Source of the DNA: Actinomycetota bacterium
GTDB taxonomy: Bacteria; Actinomycetota; Actinomycetes; Actinomycetales; Dermatophilaceae
Direction of reading: 5' to 3'
Assembly (NCBI GenBank): GCA_020161815.1
Contig: JAIUOP010000024.1
Span: 1-38,945, forward strand
Length of the DNA: 38,945 nt
A program made the translations under genes and the position numbers. The notes beneath the pieces are model-generated. The model was not told the DNA's origin. It made no database searches and saw only the letters and a list, made by a program, of their open reading frames with translations. Below, one piece after another: positions 1 to 7,722 of this stretch. Position 1 is the stretch's first letter. Each line of letters opens with the position of its first letter.

Positions 1-230
1 GCAGCGAGGCGCTCCGCCTAGCCGCAGCGAGGAACTGGACAAGATAGTGAGACGAACGCCGTCTCGACGTTATGTCCCGCCGCAGGTCAGAGGCCTGCAG
101 CTCGGACAAGAAGAGCCGGAACCTACAGCTTCGCGCCGCGAGCGGGCCGGCCGCGCGGCATACGTCCTGTGGTTCGAGAGGGACACTGCGCCCCCGGCGG
201 CACGCAAGCGCAGGTCATGGGCGCCCGATT
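1..230. other. Left-edge segment with no recognised gene
   Basis: No gene is called here. The forward frame starting at base 2 is open to the TAA at 237-239 and is very arginine-rich, but it matches no family I recognise. It could be the tail of a gene starting outside the window or a chance open frame in GC-rich DNA. The 9-mer gcagcgagg occurs twice (1-9 and 23-31). One copy of the dispersed CGGCATA word sits at 156-162. Confidence 0.4.
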
Positions 231-270
231 CGAGGTAAAACCGCCGGCATTCGCCGGCGGTTTTACCTCG
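231..270. terminator. Bidirectional intrinsic terminator after arsC
   Basis: Perfect 18-bp inverted repeat (231-248 and 253-270) with a 4-nt loop. The inner stem is CCGCCGGC/GCCGGCGG and is followed by TTTTA on both strands, so it can act as a classical intrinsic terminator in either direction. It begins two bases beyond the arsC stop codon. Its outer arm CGATTCGAGGTA is shared with the palindrome at 11217-11268. Confidence 0.85.
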
Positions 271-272
271 AC

Positions 273-719
273 TCAGGGGCTCGTCGGCAGGGGGTGGACC
301 TCGACGCCGAGCTCGCCGAGCAGCTCGGTCACGCGCGCCTTGATCTCGTCGCGGATCGGCCGGACCGCCTCGACCCCCTGCCCGGCCGGGTCCTGCAGCA
401 CCCAGTCGAGGTAGCGCTTCCCCGGGAAGAGCGGGCAGGTGTCGCCGCACCCCATGGTGATGACGACGTCGGAGGCCTCCACGGCCTCGTCGGTGAGCAC
501 CTTGGGCCTCTCGGCCGAGATGTCGATGCCCTCCTCCAGCAAGGCCTCGCGCACGGCCGGGTTGATCGACTCGGCCGGAGCCGAGCCGGCCGAACGCACC
601 TCGACCGCGCCACCCGAGAGCACCCGGGTGTAGGCCGCACCCATCTGCGAGCGGCCGGCGTTGTGCACGCAGACGAAGAGGACGGAGGGGCGCACAGCGG
701 CAGGTGAGGGGTTTGTCAT
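273..719 (-). CDS. arsC: Arsenate reductase, low-molecular-weight phosphatase fold
   Basis: Reduces As(V) to As(III) in the cytoplasm so that the adjacent ACR3 pump can export it. The 148-residue protein has the phosphatase P-loop C17-x5-R23 (VCVHNAGRS) and the downstream MGCGDTCPLFPGK segment typical of thioredoxin- or mycothiol-linked ArsC. An actinobacterial host would favour mycothiol/mycoredoxin as reductant, but that is inference. The ATG at 719 overlaps the acr3 stop as ATGA, implying translational coupling. It is the last gene of arsM-acr3-arsC and is followed directly by an intrinsic terminator. Confidence 0.93.
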   Translation of the reverse strand: MTNPSPAAVRPSVLFVCVHNAGRSQMGAAYTRVLSGGAVEVRSAGSAPAESINPAVREALLEEGIDISAERPKVLTDEAVEASDVVITMGCGDTCPLFPGKRYLDWVLQDPAGQGVEAVRPIRDEIKARVTELLGELGVEVHPLPTSP

Positions 720-1807
720 CGGGGCTCCACGGCATACGAAGGGGTGGGATGGGGAAAGCGCGAGCGGAGGGCCAGGCTGACGTAGACCAGCGCGACGAGC
801 ACGGGCACCTCGATCAGCGGGCCGACGACCCCGGCGAGCGCCTGCCCCGACGCGGCGCCGAAGGTCGCGATGGCGACGGCAATGGCGAGCTCGAAGTTGT
901 TGCCGGCCGCGGTGAAGGCCAACGTCGTCGTGCGCTCGTAGCTCAGGCCGAGCGCCCTGCCCAGGAGGTAGCCCCCGCCCCACATGATCGCGAAGTAGGC
1001 GAGCAGTGGCAGTGCGATCCGGGCGACATCCCAGGGGCGGCTGGTGATCTGGTCGCCCTGCAGCGCGAAGAGGACGACGATCGTGAAGAGCAGTCCGTAG
1101 AGCGCCCACGGCCCGACGCGGGGTAGAAACGACCCTTCGTATGCCGTTGCCCCCCAACGCTTTTCGCCCACCCTGCGCGACAGGTAGCCCGCGAGCAGCG
1201 GGATGCCCAGGAAGATGAGGACGCTCTTGGCGATCTGCCACGGCGAGACGTCGAGGGCGGCCTGCTCCAGCCCGAGCCAGCCGGGCAGCACCGAGAGGTA
1301 GAACCAGCCAAGCCCGGCGAAGGCGATCACCTGGAAGAGAGAGTTGAGCGCGACCAGCACGGCGGCGGCCTCGCGGTCACCGCAGGCGAGGTCGTTCCAG
1401 ATGATGACCATGGCGATGCAGCGGGCGAGGCCGACGATGATCAGGCCGGTGCGGTACTCCGGCAGGTCAGGCAGCAGCAGCCACGCCAGCGCGAACATGA
1501 GCGCCGGACCGAGGACCCAGTTGAGCAGCAGGCTGGAGACGAGCAGCCGGCGGTCGCCGGTCACGGTGTCGAGGCGGTCGTAGCGAACCTTGGCCAGGAC
1601 GGGGTACATCATCACGAGCAGACCGAGCGCGATGGGGAGGGAGATCCCGTCGACCTCGACCGCGGAGAGGGCATCACCCAGGCCGGGCACGACCCGCCCG
1701 AGGGCGAGGCCGGCCACCATCGCGAGGATGATCCAGGCGGGCAGCCACCGGTCGAGGGTCGACAGCTTCCCGGTGATGCTCTCGTGCTCGGAGCGGGTCA
1801 CGGTCAC
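716..1807 (-). CDS. acr3: ACR3-family arsenite efflux transporter
   Basis: Integral membrane arsenite/H+ antiporter that expels the As(III) made by ArsC. About ten hydrophobic segments are visible. The family's essential cysteine lies in GLARCIAMVIIWNDLA and the conserved acidic residue in GPLIEVPVL. Downstream of arsM (stop 1812) the first plausible in-frame starts are GTG at 1807 or 1801. I chose 1807, giving 363 residues, which is normal for ACR3. An in-frame ATG at 1846 would overlap arsM by 35 bp and add residues unlike the family. The start is therefore uncertain by a few codons. The stop overlaps the arsC start. Confidence 0.92.
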   Translation of the reverse strand: MTVTRSEHESITGKLSTLDRWLPAWIILAMVAGLALGRVVPGLGDALSAVEVDGISLPIALGLLVMMYPVLAKVRYDRLDTVTGDRRLLVSSLLLNWVLGPALMFALAWLLLPDLPEYRTGLIIVGLARCIAMVIIWNDLACGDREAAAVLVALNSLFQVIAFAGLGWFYLSVLPGWLGLEQAALDVSPWQIAKSVLIFLGIPLLAGYLSRRVGEKRWGATAYEGSFLPRVGPWALYGLLFTIVVLFALQGDQITSRPWDVARIALPLLAYFAIMWGGGYLLGRALGLSYERTTTLAFTAAGNNFELAIAVAIATFGAASGQALAGVVGPLIEVPVLVALVYVSLALRSRFPHPTPSYAVEPR

Positions 1808-1811
1808 GAGG

Positions 1812-2801
1812 TCAGGCCACCGGCTTGGTCGCCCGGATGAAGGCACTGGCGAAGGCGCCCTCGAGCGCCACGACGGCCTCGTCGAGGGTCATGTCCTCGG
1901 GCAGCTGCGTGGGGTCGAGCATGTCGCCCATGGCTTCGAGGGCGTCGCGGTCGTACTCGCGGGTGACCTCGATGCCGGCCTCGACGAAGCCGGCCGCCGT
2001 CAGCTTGGCGATGTAGTCGGTGTCGCGCAGCGAGCCCGAGATGCAGCCGGTCCACAGGGCAACGACGCCGCGCAGCCCGGCCGGGATGTCGCGCAGGAGG
2101 ACGATGTCGGAGACGGCGAAGCGGCCGCCGGGACGCAGCACGCGGAAGGCCTCGCGGAGCACCGCATCCTTGTCCGCGCTGAGGTTGATCACGCAGTTGG
2201 AGATGACGACGTCGACGCTCGCGTCGGCCATGGGCACCTGCTCGATGGTCCCGAGCATGAACCGGGCGTTCTCGATGCCGGCCTCGGCCTGGTGCTTCTG
2301 CGCCAGGGCCAGCATCTCCTCGGTCATGTCGAGTCCGTAGGCGGTGCCCGTGGGACCGACGCGCCGGGCCGACAGGAGCACGTCCAGTCCCCCGCCCGAG
2401 CCGAGGTCGAGAACGTCCTCCCCGGGCACGAGCTCGGCCAGCGCCGTGGGGTTGCCGCACCCGAGCGAGGCCGCGAGCGCGGAGTCGAAGGGGGTGTCGG
2501 CCTCGTCGTAGAGCCCGGAGCTGATCGGGTCGATGGGGCGGGCCTTGCTCGCCTCGCCGCAGCAGGACGAGGACTCGGCCACCGAGGCCTCGGACGCTGA
2601 GCTGCAGCACGAGGTCTCGGCCGGGGCAGCGCCGCCGCAGCACGAGGTAGCCTCCGGGGCGGCATCCCCGCAGCACGGCATCGCAGAGGGTTCGACGCCG
2701 CCACAGCAGGACGTCGCCTTCTCCTGCAGCGCAAGGCGCGCCGAGGCGGCATACCGCTCCTTGACCGCCTCCCGGACCTGCTCGTCGGTGAGGTGCTCCA
2801 T
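1812..2801 (-). CDS. arsM: Arsenite S-adenosylmethionine methyltransferase with Cys-pair repeats
   Basis: Methylates As(III) with SAM, a second detoxification route beside efflux. The start ATG (2801) follows AAGGAG at good spacing. The 329-residue protein has the SAM-binding loop [11 protein letters not shown] (130-140) and the three cysteines of ArsM enzymes: C115 (LGCGNP), C203 (SNCVINL) and C253 (TGCISG). Residues 30-83 are unusual, with five CC pairs at 32/33, 43/44, 54/55, 65/66 and 80/81, the first four exactly 11 residues apart, in an Ala/Glu/Ser-rich linker. The family usually shows one such pair at most. First gene of the leftward ars operon, divergent from arsR. Confidence 0.92.
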   Translation of the reverse strand: MEHLTDEQVREAVKERYAASARLALQEKATSCCGGVEPSAMPCCGDAAPEATSCCGGAAPAETSCCSSASEASVAESSSCCGEASKARPIDPISSGLYDEADTPFDSALAASLGCGNPTALAELVPGEDVLDLGSGGGLDVLLSARRVGPTGTAYGLDMTEEMLALAQKHQAEAGIENARFMLGTIEQVPMADASVDVVISNCVINLSADKDAVLREAFRVLRPGGRFAVSDIVLLRDIPAGLRGVVALWTGCISGSLRDTDYIAKLTAAGFVEAGIEVTREYDRDALEAMGDMLDPTQLPEDMTLDEAVVALEGAFASAFIRATKPVA

Positions 2802-2815
2802 GGCGACTCCTTGTC

Positions 2816-2868
2816 TCGACAGCCATCGAATCAACACCACTCTGGACCCTTGATTCGAAGTCTGTCAA
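2816..2868. promoter_or_regulatory. Divergent ars operator/promoter region with two inverted ArsR-type sites
   Basis: The 76-bp spacer between arsM and arsR is a large imperfect palindrome. TTGATTCGAAGTCTGTCAA reads rightward at 2850-2868 and TTGATTCGATGGCTGTCGA reads leftward from 2834 to 2816. Similarity continues to GGAG next to each start codon. Each copy is itself a TTGA-N11-TCAA dyad. Two copies facing opposite ways fit ArsR dimers repressing both promoters, released by As(III). Regulatory assignment is inference from symmetry and position. Confidence 0.8.
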
Positions 2869-2877
2869 GATAGGGAG

Positions 2878-3219
2878 ATGACCATCCTCGAGGCGGCGAC
2901 ACGGGAGAGCGCCGTGACCTGCTGCGGCATGGCCACGACCCCGGTCACCGAGGAGGATGCGGCTCGGCTGGCCCCGATGTTCAAGGCCCTCGGCGACCCG
3001 GTCCGGCTGCGCATGGCCTCGATGATCGCGGCGCGCCCCGAGCTGTGCGTGTGCGAGATCACGCCGGCCTTCGAGCTGTCCTCGGGCACCATCTCGCACC
3101 ACCTCAAGACCCTGCGCGAGGCCGGGCTGGTCGACTGCGAGCGGCGCGGGACCTTTGTCTACTACTGGATCCAGCCCGAGGCGCTGGCCGCCCTCTCGGC
3201 CCTGTTGGCGCCGACATGA
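2878..3219 (+). CDS. arsR: ArsR/SmtB-family arsenic-responsive repressor
   Basis: Winged-helix repressor of 113 residues with the family core FKALGDPVRLRM and the recognition helix region SSGTISHHLKTLREAGLV. Start 2878 is preferred because it keeps C15-C16 (TCCGM). Corynebacterium glutamicum ArsR uses an N-terminal CC pair at the same position, plus a further cysteine, for As(III) binding. C57 and C59 (ELCVCE) here also match the classical ArsR metal-site region. No well-spaced ribosome site precedes the ATG. CAAGAT 6 nt upstream suggests a leaderless transcript. It overlaps the rhodanese start by ATGA. Confidence 0.93.
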   Translation: MTILEAATRESAVTCCGMATTPVTEEDAARLAPMFKALGDPVRLRMASMIAARPELCVCEITPAFELSSGTISHHLKTLREAGLVDCERRGTFVYYWIQPEALAALSALLAPT

Positions 3220-3629
3220 CCAGGCGCCCCGGCGAGCCGCTGGCCCGCAGCTCCCGCCACCTCGTGGAGGAAGCGGACGCTCGGGTGCGGTCGCTCACCG
3301 TCGAGGAGGTCGCCGACCTGCTCGAGGACCCGGGCCACCTGGTCGTCGACATCCGCGACCCGCGCGAGCTCGAGAAGCTGGGCACGATCCCGGGAGCGTT
3401 CCGTGCGCCGCGCGGGATGCTCGAGTTCTGGGTCGACCCGGAGAGCCCCTACTACAAGCCCATTCTCGACGACGGCCGCACGTTGATCCTCTACTGCGGC
3501 AGCGCCTGGCGCTCGGCCCTGGCGGCGGCCGCGCTCACCGACATGGGTCGCGCCGATGTGGCGCACCTGGCCGGCGGCTTCACCGCGTGGACCAAGGCCG
3601 GTATGCCCGTGGAGCACCTCGCCCACTGA
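3216..3629 (+). CDS. Rhodanese-domain protein of the ars cluster
   Basis: Single rhodanese domain, 137 residues, with active-site loop Y-C94-GSAWRS and the N-terminal LVVDIRDPRE segment. Such domains carry sulfur as a cysteine persulfide. A link to arsenic stress is suggested only by coupling to arsR (ATGA overlap at 3216-3219). The true sulfur donor and acceptor cannot be read from sequence. A strong palindrome follows at 3658-3707. Confidence 0.88.
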   Translation: MTRRPGEPLARSSRHLVEEADARVRSLTVEEVADLLEDPGHLVVDIRDPRELEKLGTIPGAFRAPRGMLEFWVDPESPYYKPILDDGRTLILYCGSAWRSALAAAALTDMGRADVAHLAGGFTAWTKAGMPVEHLAH

Positions 3630-3657
3630 CCACCCTTGCTCGACGCCTCCCCTCACG

Positions 3658-3707
3658 GCGTTGGGTGCGCTCAGGGGTGTCTGGGCACCCCTGAGCGCAC
3701 CCAACGC
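3658..3707. terminator. 22-bp palindrome between convergent genes (family A)
   Basis: Perfect 22-bp arms (3658-3679 and 3686-3707) with a 6-nt loop, no T tract. It lies between the convergent rhodanese gene and the HPF-like gene, so it most likely terminates both. Its GTTGGGTGCGCTC core recurs in the palindrome at 4154-4209 on the other side of the HPF-like gene. Confidence 0.7.
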
Positions 3708-3721
3708 GGAGACATGGGCCG

Positions 3722-4072
3722 TCAGGCGCCGTGGCCGCGGATCGTGTCCCGCTTGGTCCGGTTGGCCTGCGGCGTCCGGAGGTCACGGGCCTTGTTGAAC
3801 TGTCGCAGCACGTAGTCGCCGACGTCGTTGAGCGCAGCACGAAGGTCGGCCAGCTGGGAGGTCGCCACGATCCGGGACTTGCCGGGGACCCAGGCCTCGA
3901 GCGTGACGGTCTGCCCCGGGGCCTCACGGTCCTTCACCGACAGCTCCAGCTCCCAGCTCCTGTCGGAGTGGGAGAGCCGGCCCAGGGCCTGCGAGAGCGT
4001 GTCGGCGACCAACGCGCGGTCCCGCTCACTGAAGCCGCCACCGAAGCGGACGCGGTCGACGAGGTCGTTCAT
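3722..4072 (-). CDS. HPF/RaiA-like ribosome-hibernation domain protein
   Basis: Small 116-residue protein whose layout resembles the S30AE domain of HPF/RaiA: an N-terminal acidic helix (ERDRALVADTLSQALGRL), beta strands with alternating hydrophobics, then a basic C-terminal helix (ALNDVGDYVLRQFNKARDLR). Members bind the 30S decoding site and inactivate ribosomes. Assignment is by pattern and not by an unmistakable motif. GAGGAG lies 8 nt before the ATG. Related palindromes flank the gene on both sides. Confidence 0.55.
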   Translation of the reverse strand: MNDLVDRVRFGGGFSERDRALVADTLSQALGRLSHSDRSWELELSVKDREAPGQTVTLEAWVPGKSRIVATSQLADLRAALNDVGDYVLRQFNKARDLRTPQANRTKRDTIRGHGA

Positions 4073-4153
4073 GCCTGCTCCTCCTCGGGCGCGCGCAGCG
4101 CCTCGTTGACGTGGTTGGGGCGATCAGGGGTGTCGTGGTCGCCCTCCCCACAC

Positions 4154-4209
4154 CCGGAGTTGGGTGCGCTCGCGGGTGCCGGAGCACCGACGAGCGCACC
4201 CGACTCCGG
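4154..4209. repeat. Palindrome related to 3658-3707 (family A)
   Basis: Outer arms 4154-4172 and 4191-4209 are 19 bp with one G-T position; an inner GGTGC/GCACC stem follows. The core TTGGGTGCGCTC is shared with the palindrome at 3658-3707, so the HPF-like gene is bracketed by two copies of the same element. It could be a terminator or a dispersed palindromic repeat. Confidence 0.65.
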
Positions 4210-4226
4210 ATGGGGGAGAGGCAGGT

Positions 4227-4259
4227 GGGGGCCCGTCAGAGCAGGGATGACGGGCCCCC
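4227..4259 (-). terminator. Hairpin after the PepSY-like gene
   Basis: Perfect 12-bp arms GGGGGCCCGTCA (4227-4238) and TGACGGGCCCCC (4248-4259), 9-nt loop. It lies about 90 nt downstream of the leftward PepSY-like gene. There is no T tract, as is common for actinobacterial terminators. Confidence 0.65.
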
Positions 4260-4346
4260 GGTCGGGGTGCCTCACCGCGGTGGGGTATGCCGTGGGCACG
4301 CCAGTCCTCGACGTCGCCCGGGCGCAGCCGGGACCGGCTGACCCGA

Positions 4347-5099
4347 TCAGCCCTGCGGCAGGGTCGGGGTGGTCGTCCCGTTGGCGGCTCCGGCCCCGCT
4401 GGAGGACGTGGCCCCCGGCGCGCCCGCACCACCATCGCGACCCGGCCCACCGGCGCCCCCGGGGCGGCCCTGGCCCTCGGTGATCGTCGCGAGGTCGGAG
4501 CTCACGTCGAACATGACCTTCGAGCCGTCGGCCTTGCTGCCGAGCGCGTCGTAGGAGCCATCGGCATCCTTGCGCACGGCGTCGATGGTCACGGTGCTGT
4601 CCTTGGCCTTGACCGCGTCGATGACCTTCTGTGCCTCGTCGCCGGTGACCGCGGTGTCCTGGCTGCCGCCGGGGCCGCCCTGGCCACCCTTGCCGCCCGG
4701 GCCACCCTGGCCCTCGGTGACGGTGGCGTAGTCGGCGCTGACGTCCCAGCGCACCTGCGAGCCGTCGGCCTTGGTGCCGTGGGCGTCGAACGATCCGTCC
4801 TCGTCCTTCTCGACCGAGGAGACGGTCGCGCCGGAGTCCTTGGCCTTGATGGCGTCGGTGACCTTCTGGGTCTCCTCGGCGGAGGCCGCGGTGTGGGCGT
4901 GCATGCCGGCGCCCTGTCCGCGGCCCCCGGCCTGGCCGGCCGCGCCCGGCTGGCCGGAGTTGGCGGCGGCACCGGCCGTGGTGGACGAGGACGAGGTGGC
5001 GGGCGAGGGGTCCGCGGAGGCCAGCGCCGCGCCACCACCGATGATGGCGCCTGCGCCGAGGACGGAGACGGCGGCGAGGCCGATCTTCTTGGGGTTCAT
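4347..5099 (-). CDS. Exported protein with two PepSY-like repeats and Gly-rich linkers
   Basis: The ATG at 5099 has AAGGAG 7 nt upstream. The 250-residue product starts with a short basic segment and a hydrophobic stretch ending in ALASA (about residue 29), a signal peptide or N-terminal anchor. Two homologous units follow (about 75-130 and 154-209), each with (E/D)xQKVxDAxKAKDS, DGSxDAxGxKADGS and a (V/F)DVSxDxATxTEGQG end, as in PepSY domains. Each unit is followed by a Gly/Pro-rich linker. The C-terminus is Ala/Gly/Ser/Thr-rich. Function unknown; PepSY domains are often linked to peptidase inhibition. Confidence 0.75.
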   Translation of the reverse strand: MNPKKIGLAAVSVLGAGAIIGGGAALASADPSPATSSSSTTAGAAANSGQPGAAGQAGGRGQGAGMHAHTAASAEETQKVTDAIKAKDSGATVSSVEKDEDGSFDAHGTKADGSQVRWDVSADYATVTEGQGGPGGKGGQGGPGGSQDTAVTGDEAQKVIDAVKAKDSTVTIDAVRKDADGSYDALGSKADGSKVMFDVSSDLATITEGQGRPGGAGGPGRDGGAGAPGATSSSGAGAANGTTTPTLPQG

Positions 5100-5228
5100 G
5101 GTCTGCTCCTTGGCAAGTCGGTCGGTGGCGGGTGCCACCGGGCATGACTCCACGCTCCGGCCCGCCGCTGTCACGAACCTGTCATCAAGCCGTCGGGATC
5201 ATCAGACTCCGGCGCCTTCGTGTGACCC

Positions 5229-5711
5229 TCAGGAGAGGTCCGCCGGCCGGCCCGCCCAGCGGAGGACACCGGCGCCCGCGCCCCACGTCGGGCCGCTGAT
5301 GTCGATGACGGCCAGGGCCGAGGTCGGCATCGGCACCCACTGGCCGGTGAGTCCCTCCACCAGCTCCTCCACCGCGGGGTTGTGCCCCACGAGGGCGACC
5401 GACGCCACCCCGGGATCCACCTCGGCGATGACCGCGCGGAGGGCGACCCCGTCGAAGGTGTAGGCCGCCTCACTGACCTCGACCGGCACCGTCCGGGGCA
5501 GCCGGCCGCTCACCAGCTCCCACGTCTGGCGTGCCCGTGCGGCGACCGAGACGAGGGCGAGGTCCGGCACGAGGCCCTGCGACGCCAGCCAGTCGCCCGA
5601 GAGCGGCGCCTGACGCCGACCCCGGGGCGCCAACGGACGATCCCGGTCACTGACACCCACCGACCAGTCCGACTTGGCGTGGCGAATGACGATCAGCGTG
5701 CGAGCGCTCAT
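5229..5711 (-). CDS. SixA-like histidine phosphatase
   Basis: Histidine-phosphatase superfamily protein of 160 residues. The catalytic RHG-type motif reads IRHAKSDW near the N-terminus, and the second histidine is in VGHNPAVEEL. The short length and RHAKS signature match SixA/phosphohistidine phosphatase proteins and not phosphoglycerate mutase. It starts 17 bp after the MFS stop on the same strand, so it is probably cotranscribed. The natural substrate is not evident. Confidence 0.85.
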   Translation of the reverse strand: MSARTLIVIRHAKSDWSVGVSDRDRPLAPRGRRQAPLSGDWLASQGLVPDLALVSVAARARQTWELVSGRLPRTVPVEVSEAAYTFDGVALRAVIAEVDPGVASVALVGHNPAVEELVEGLTGQWVPMPTSALAVIDISGPTWGAGAGVLRWAGRPADLS

Positions 5712-5728
5712 GGCGCCATCATCGCGGC

Positions 5729-6922
5729 TCAGGCCGGGCGATGCAGGGTCTCTCGGGCCCGCAGCCAGGGCAGTGCGGCCGCCAGGGTGATCAGCCCGGT
5801 CAGGCCGAAGGCCAGCGGATAGGACCCGCGGTCGACGAGCACGCCAGCGACGATGGGGCCGATGATCGAGCCGAGGTCGGCGGCCATCTGCACGGCGGCG
5901 ATGGCGGGGCCTCCATTGCGCTCGTGGCCGATGACGTCGGCGAGGCTCGCCTGCTGGGCCGGGTTGAGGGTGCCCGCCCCCAGCCCGGCGATGACCGAGA
6001 CGAGCAGGAGCAGGGTCAACGAGCCGGCCCACCCGGTGACCAGGGTCGCCAGCCCACTGACGACCAGCCCACCGATGATGAACGGCTTGCGGCCGACGCG
6101 ATCCGATCGCCGCCCGGAGAAGGTGAGGCCGACGGCATTGCCCGCCGCGAACACTGCCAGGGCGGCACCTGCCACCCAGGGGGCACTGCCCACGACCGAC
6201 GCGGCGAACAGCGGCAGGATCGCGTTGCGGACCCCGAAGTTGGCCCACCCATTGGCCACGGCCGACCCGAGCGCCGCGCGGTAGGCGCTGTCCTGCAGCC
6301 CATCCCGCATGGTGAAGACGTCGCGGACCGGCGCATCGGCCGCCGGGCGGAGCGCCTCGGGACGGATCAACATGCCGACGATCGCCGCCGCGATGAGCAG
6401 CGCCACGGCATACACGAGGAACGGGACGCGAAGGCCGAGGTTGCCCAGCAGGCCACCCATCACCGGCCCACCGATGCCGCCGAGGAGGAAGGCCGACCCG
6501 TAGGCCGAGGACACCCGGCCGCGGATCGAGGGCGGCGCCAGCCGGACGATGAGGGCGACCGCCGAGACGGTGAACATGGTGGACCCGATGCCGCCCAGGC
6601 TCCGGAAGAGGAGCAGCTGCCAGTAGCTGTCGGCGAAGGCGGTCGCCCCAGTGCTCAGGGCCACGATGACCAGGCCGATGAGGTAGACCGGCCGCTCCCC
6701 CAGGGCCGCGATGAGCTTGCCGCCACCGGGCGCGAAGACGAGCCGGAAGAACGCGAACGCGCTCACCACGATCGAGCTCGCGGTGGCCCCCACGCCAAAG
6801 CTCTGGGCGTACTGCGGCAGCACCGGCGTGATGAGCCCGAAGCCGATGGCGATGACGAAGGCGGCCGCGATGAGGACCCAGATCTCGCGCGGGATGCGCG
6901 CCGGGGCAGCGGACGTGGTCAT
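5729..6922 (-). CDS. MFS transporter, DHA1-type
   Basis: 397 residues with about 12 hydrophobic segments. The segment after TM2 (FAPGGGKLIAALGERPVY) and the repeat in the second half (SGRRSDRVGRKP) fit the major facilitator loop 2-3 and 8-9 signatures. Likely a proton-driven drug or metabolite exporter in the cytoplasmic membrane; substrate unknown. A GTATGCCGT word lies in its upstream spacer (6933-6941). Confidence 0.85.
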   Translation of the reverse strand: MTTSAAPARIPREIWVLIAAAFVIAIGFGLITPVLPQYAQSFGVGATASSIVVSAFAFFRLVFAPGGGKLIAALGERPVYLIGLVIVALSTGATAFADSYWQLLLFRSLGGIGSTMFTVSAVALIVRLAPPSIRGRVSSAYGSAFLLGGIGGPVMGGLLGNLGLRVPFLVYAVALLIAAAIVGMLIRPEALRPAADAPVRDVFTMRDGLQDSAYRAALGSAVANGWANFGVRNAILPLFAASVVGSAPWVAGAALAVFAAGNAVGLTFSGRRSDRVGRKPFIIGGLVVSGLATLVTGWAGSLTLLLLVSVIAGLGAGTLNPAQQASLADVIGHERNGGPAIAAVQMAADLGSIIGPIVAGVLVDRGSYPLAFGLTGLITLAAALPWLRARETLHRPA

Positions 6923-6984
6923 AGGCCAGCAAGTATGCCGTCCGCCTCCACGGTGCCCGGCCTCCGTCCCCCTAGGCTCGCCAG

Positions 6985-7667
6985 ATGGGTCGACGCCGCT
7001 CCTCCGGGCCGCGGCTGCGGCGCCTGTTGCTCACGGCGTTCGGCGCGGCGCTGGTCGCGGTCGGGCCGTACGCCTGGGTGCGCTGGTCGGCGCTGGGCAC
7101 GGTCCACGACGCCGAGCACACCGCCGCCGTGCCGGTGGCGCTCGTCCTGGGTGCCGGCCTGACCCGAGCGGCGCGCCGACGCCCTTCCTCGCCGCCCGTC
7201 TCGACGTCGCCGCCGAGCTGCATCGCGCGGGCACGGTCGCGGTCATCCTCGTCTCCGGCGACAACCGCACCCACGACTACGACGAGCCGACCGCGATGTA
7301 CGACTACCTCGTCGCGCACGGCGGCCCCGGTGAGGACATCGTCCGCGACTACGCCGGTCGGGACACCTATGACTCGTGCTCACGAGCCCGGCGGATCTTC
7401 GGTGTCGACCGGCTCGTCCTCGTCTCGCAGGGCTACCACCTGCCGCGGGCCGTCGCGACCTGGCGTGCCCTCGGTGTCAGCACCACCGGTGCCGGTGACT
7501 GGCGGATGCAGGCGCGCTACCCCAGCCTGTGGCGGTCCTACACGATCCGCGAGGTCGCCGCCTCCTGGAAGACGGTGGCCGACCTGGTGAGCGGGCGCGA
7601 TCCGGTGCTCGGGGCCCCCGAGACGTCGGTGACGGATGCGTTGCGTCGCAAGGGGATCGCTCCCTGA
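6985..7667 (+). pseudogene. SanA/YdcF-family membrane protein split by a one-base frameshift
   Basis: The first frame (from ATG 6985) encodes an N-terminal membrane anchor and the start of the DUF218 core, VALVLGAGLT. Homology continues one frame earlier from CCG at 7164: PSGAPTPFLAARLD, then VSGDN, DEPTAMYDYLV, DYAGRDTYDSCSRA, VSQGYHLPRA, ending at TGA 7665-7667. The two frames overlap at bases 7162-7166 (ACCCG), consistent with loss of one C. No slippery heptamer is visible. Either a real inactivation or a sequencing error. A TAGGCT box at 6973-6978 suggests leaderless expression. SanA-type proteins act in envelope barrier function. Confidence 0.8.
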
Positions 7668-7722
7668 GGCAACCAGGGACCGTATGCCGTGGAGCCGGTC
7701 CTCGCAGCGGTGCCGGTCGCGG

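Noticed and set aside
160..195. tRNA-like GGTTCGAGA T-loop sequence
   Set aside because: No matching acceptor stem, anticodon arm or D arm could be found around it.
47..238. Arg-rich forward reading frame at the left edge
   Set aside because: No recognisable motif, no ribosome site, and its stop lies inside the arsC terminator; reported only as an unexplained segment.
3830..4480. Long frames opposite the HPF-like and PepSY-like genes
   Set aside because: Shadow frames typical of high-G+C DNA; they cross hairpins and lack motifs or ribosome sites.
7158..7168. Programmed -1 frameshift in the SanA/YdcF gene
   Set aside because: No slippery heptamer or downstream stimulatory structure; a lost C in a C run is simpler.
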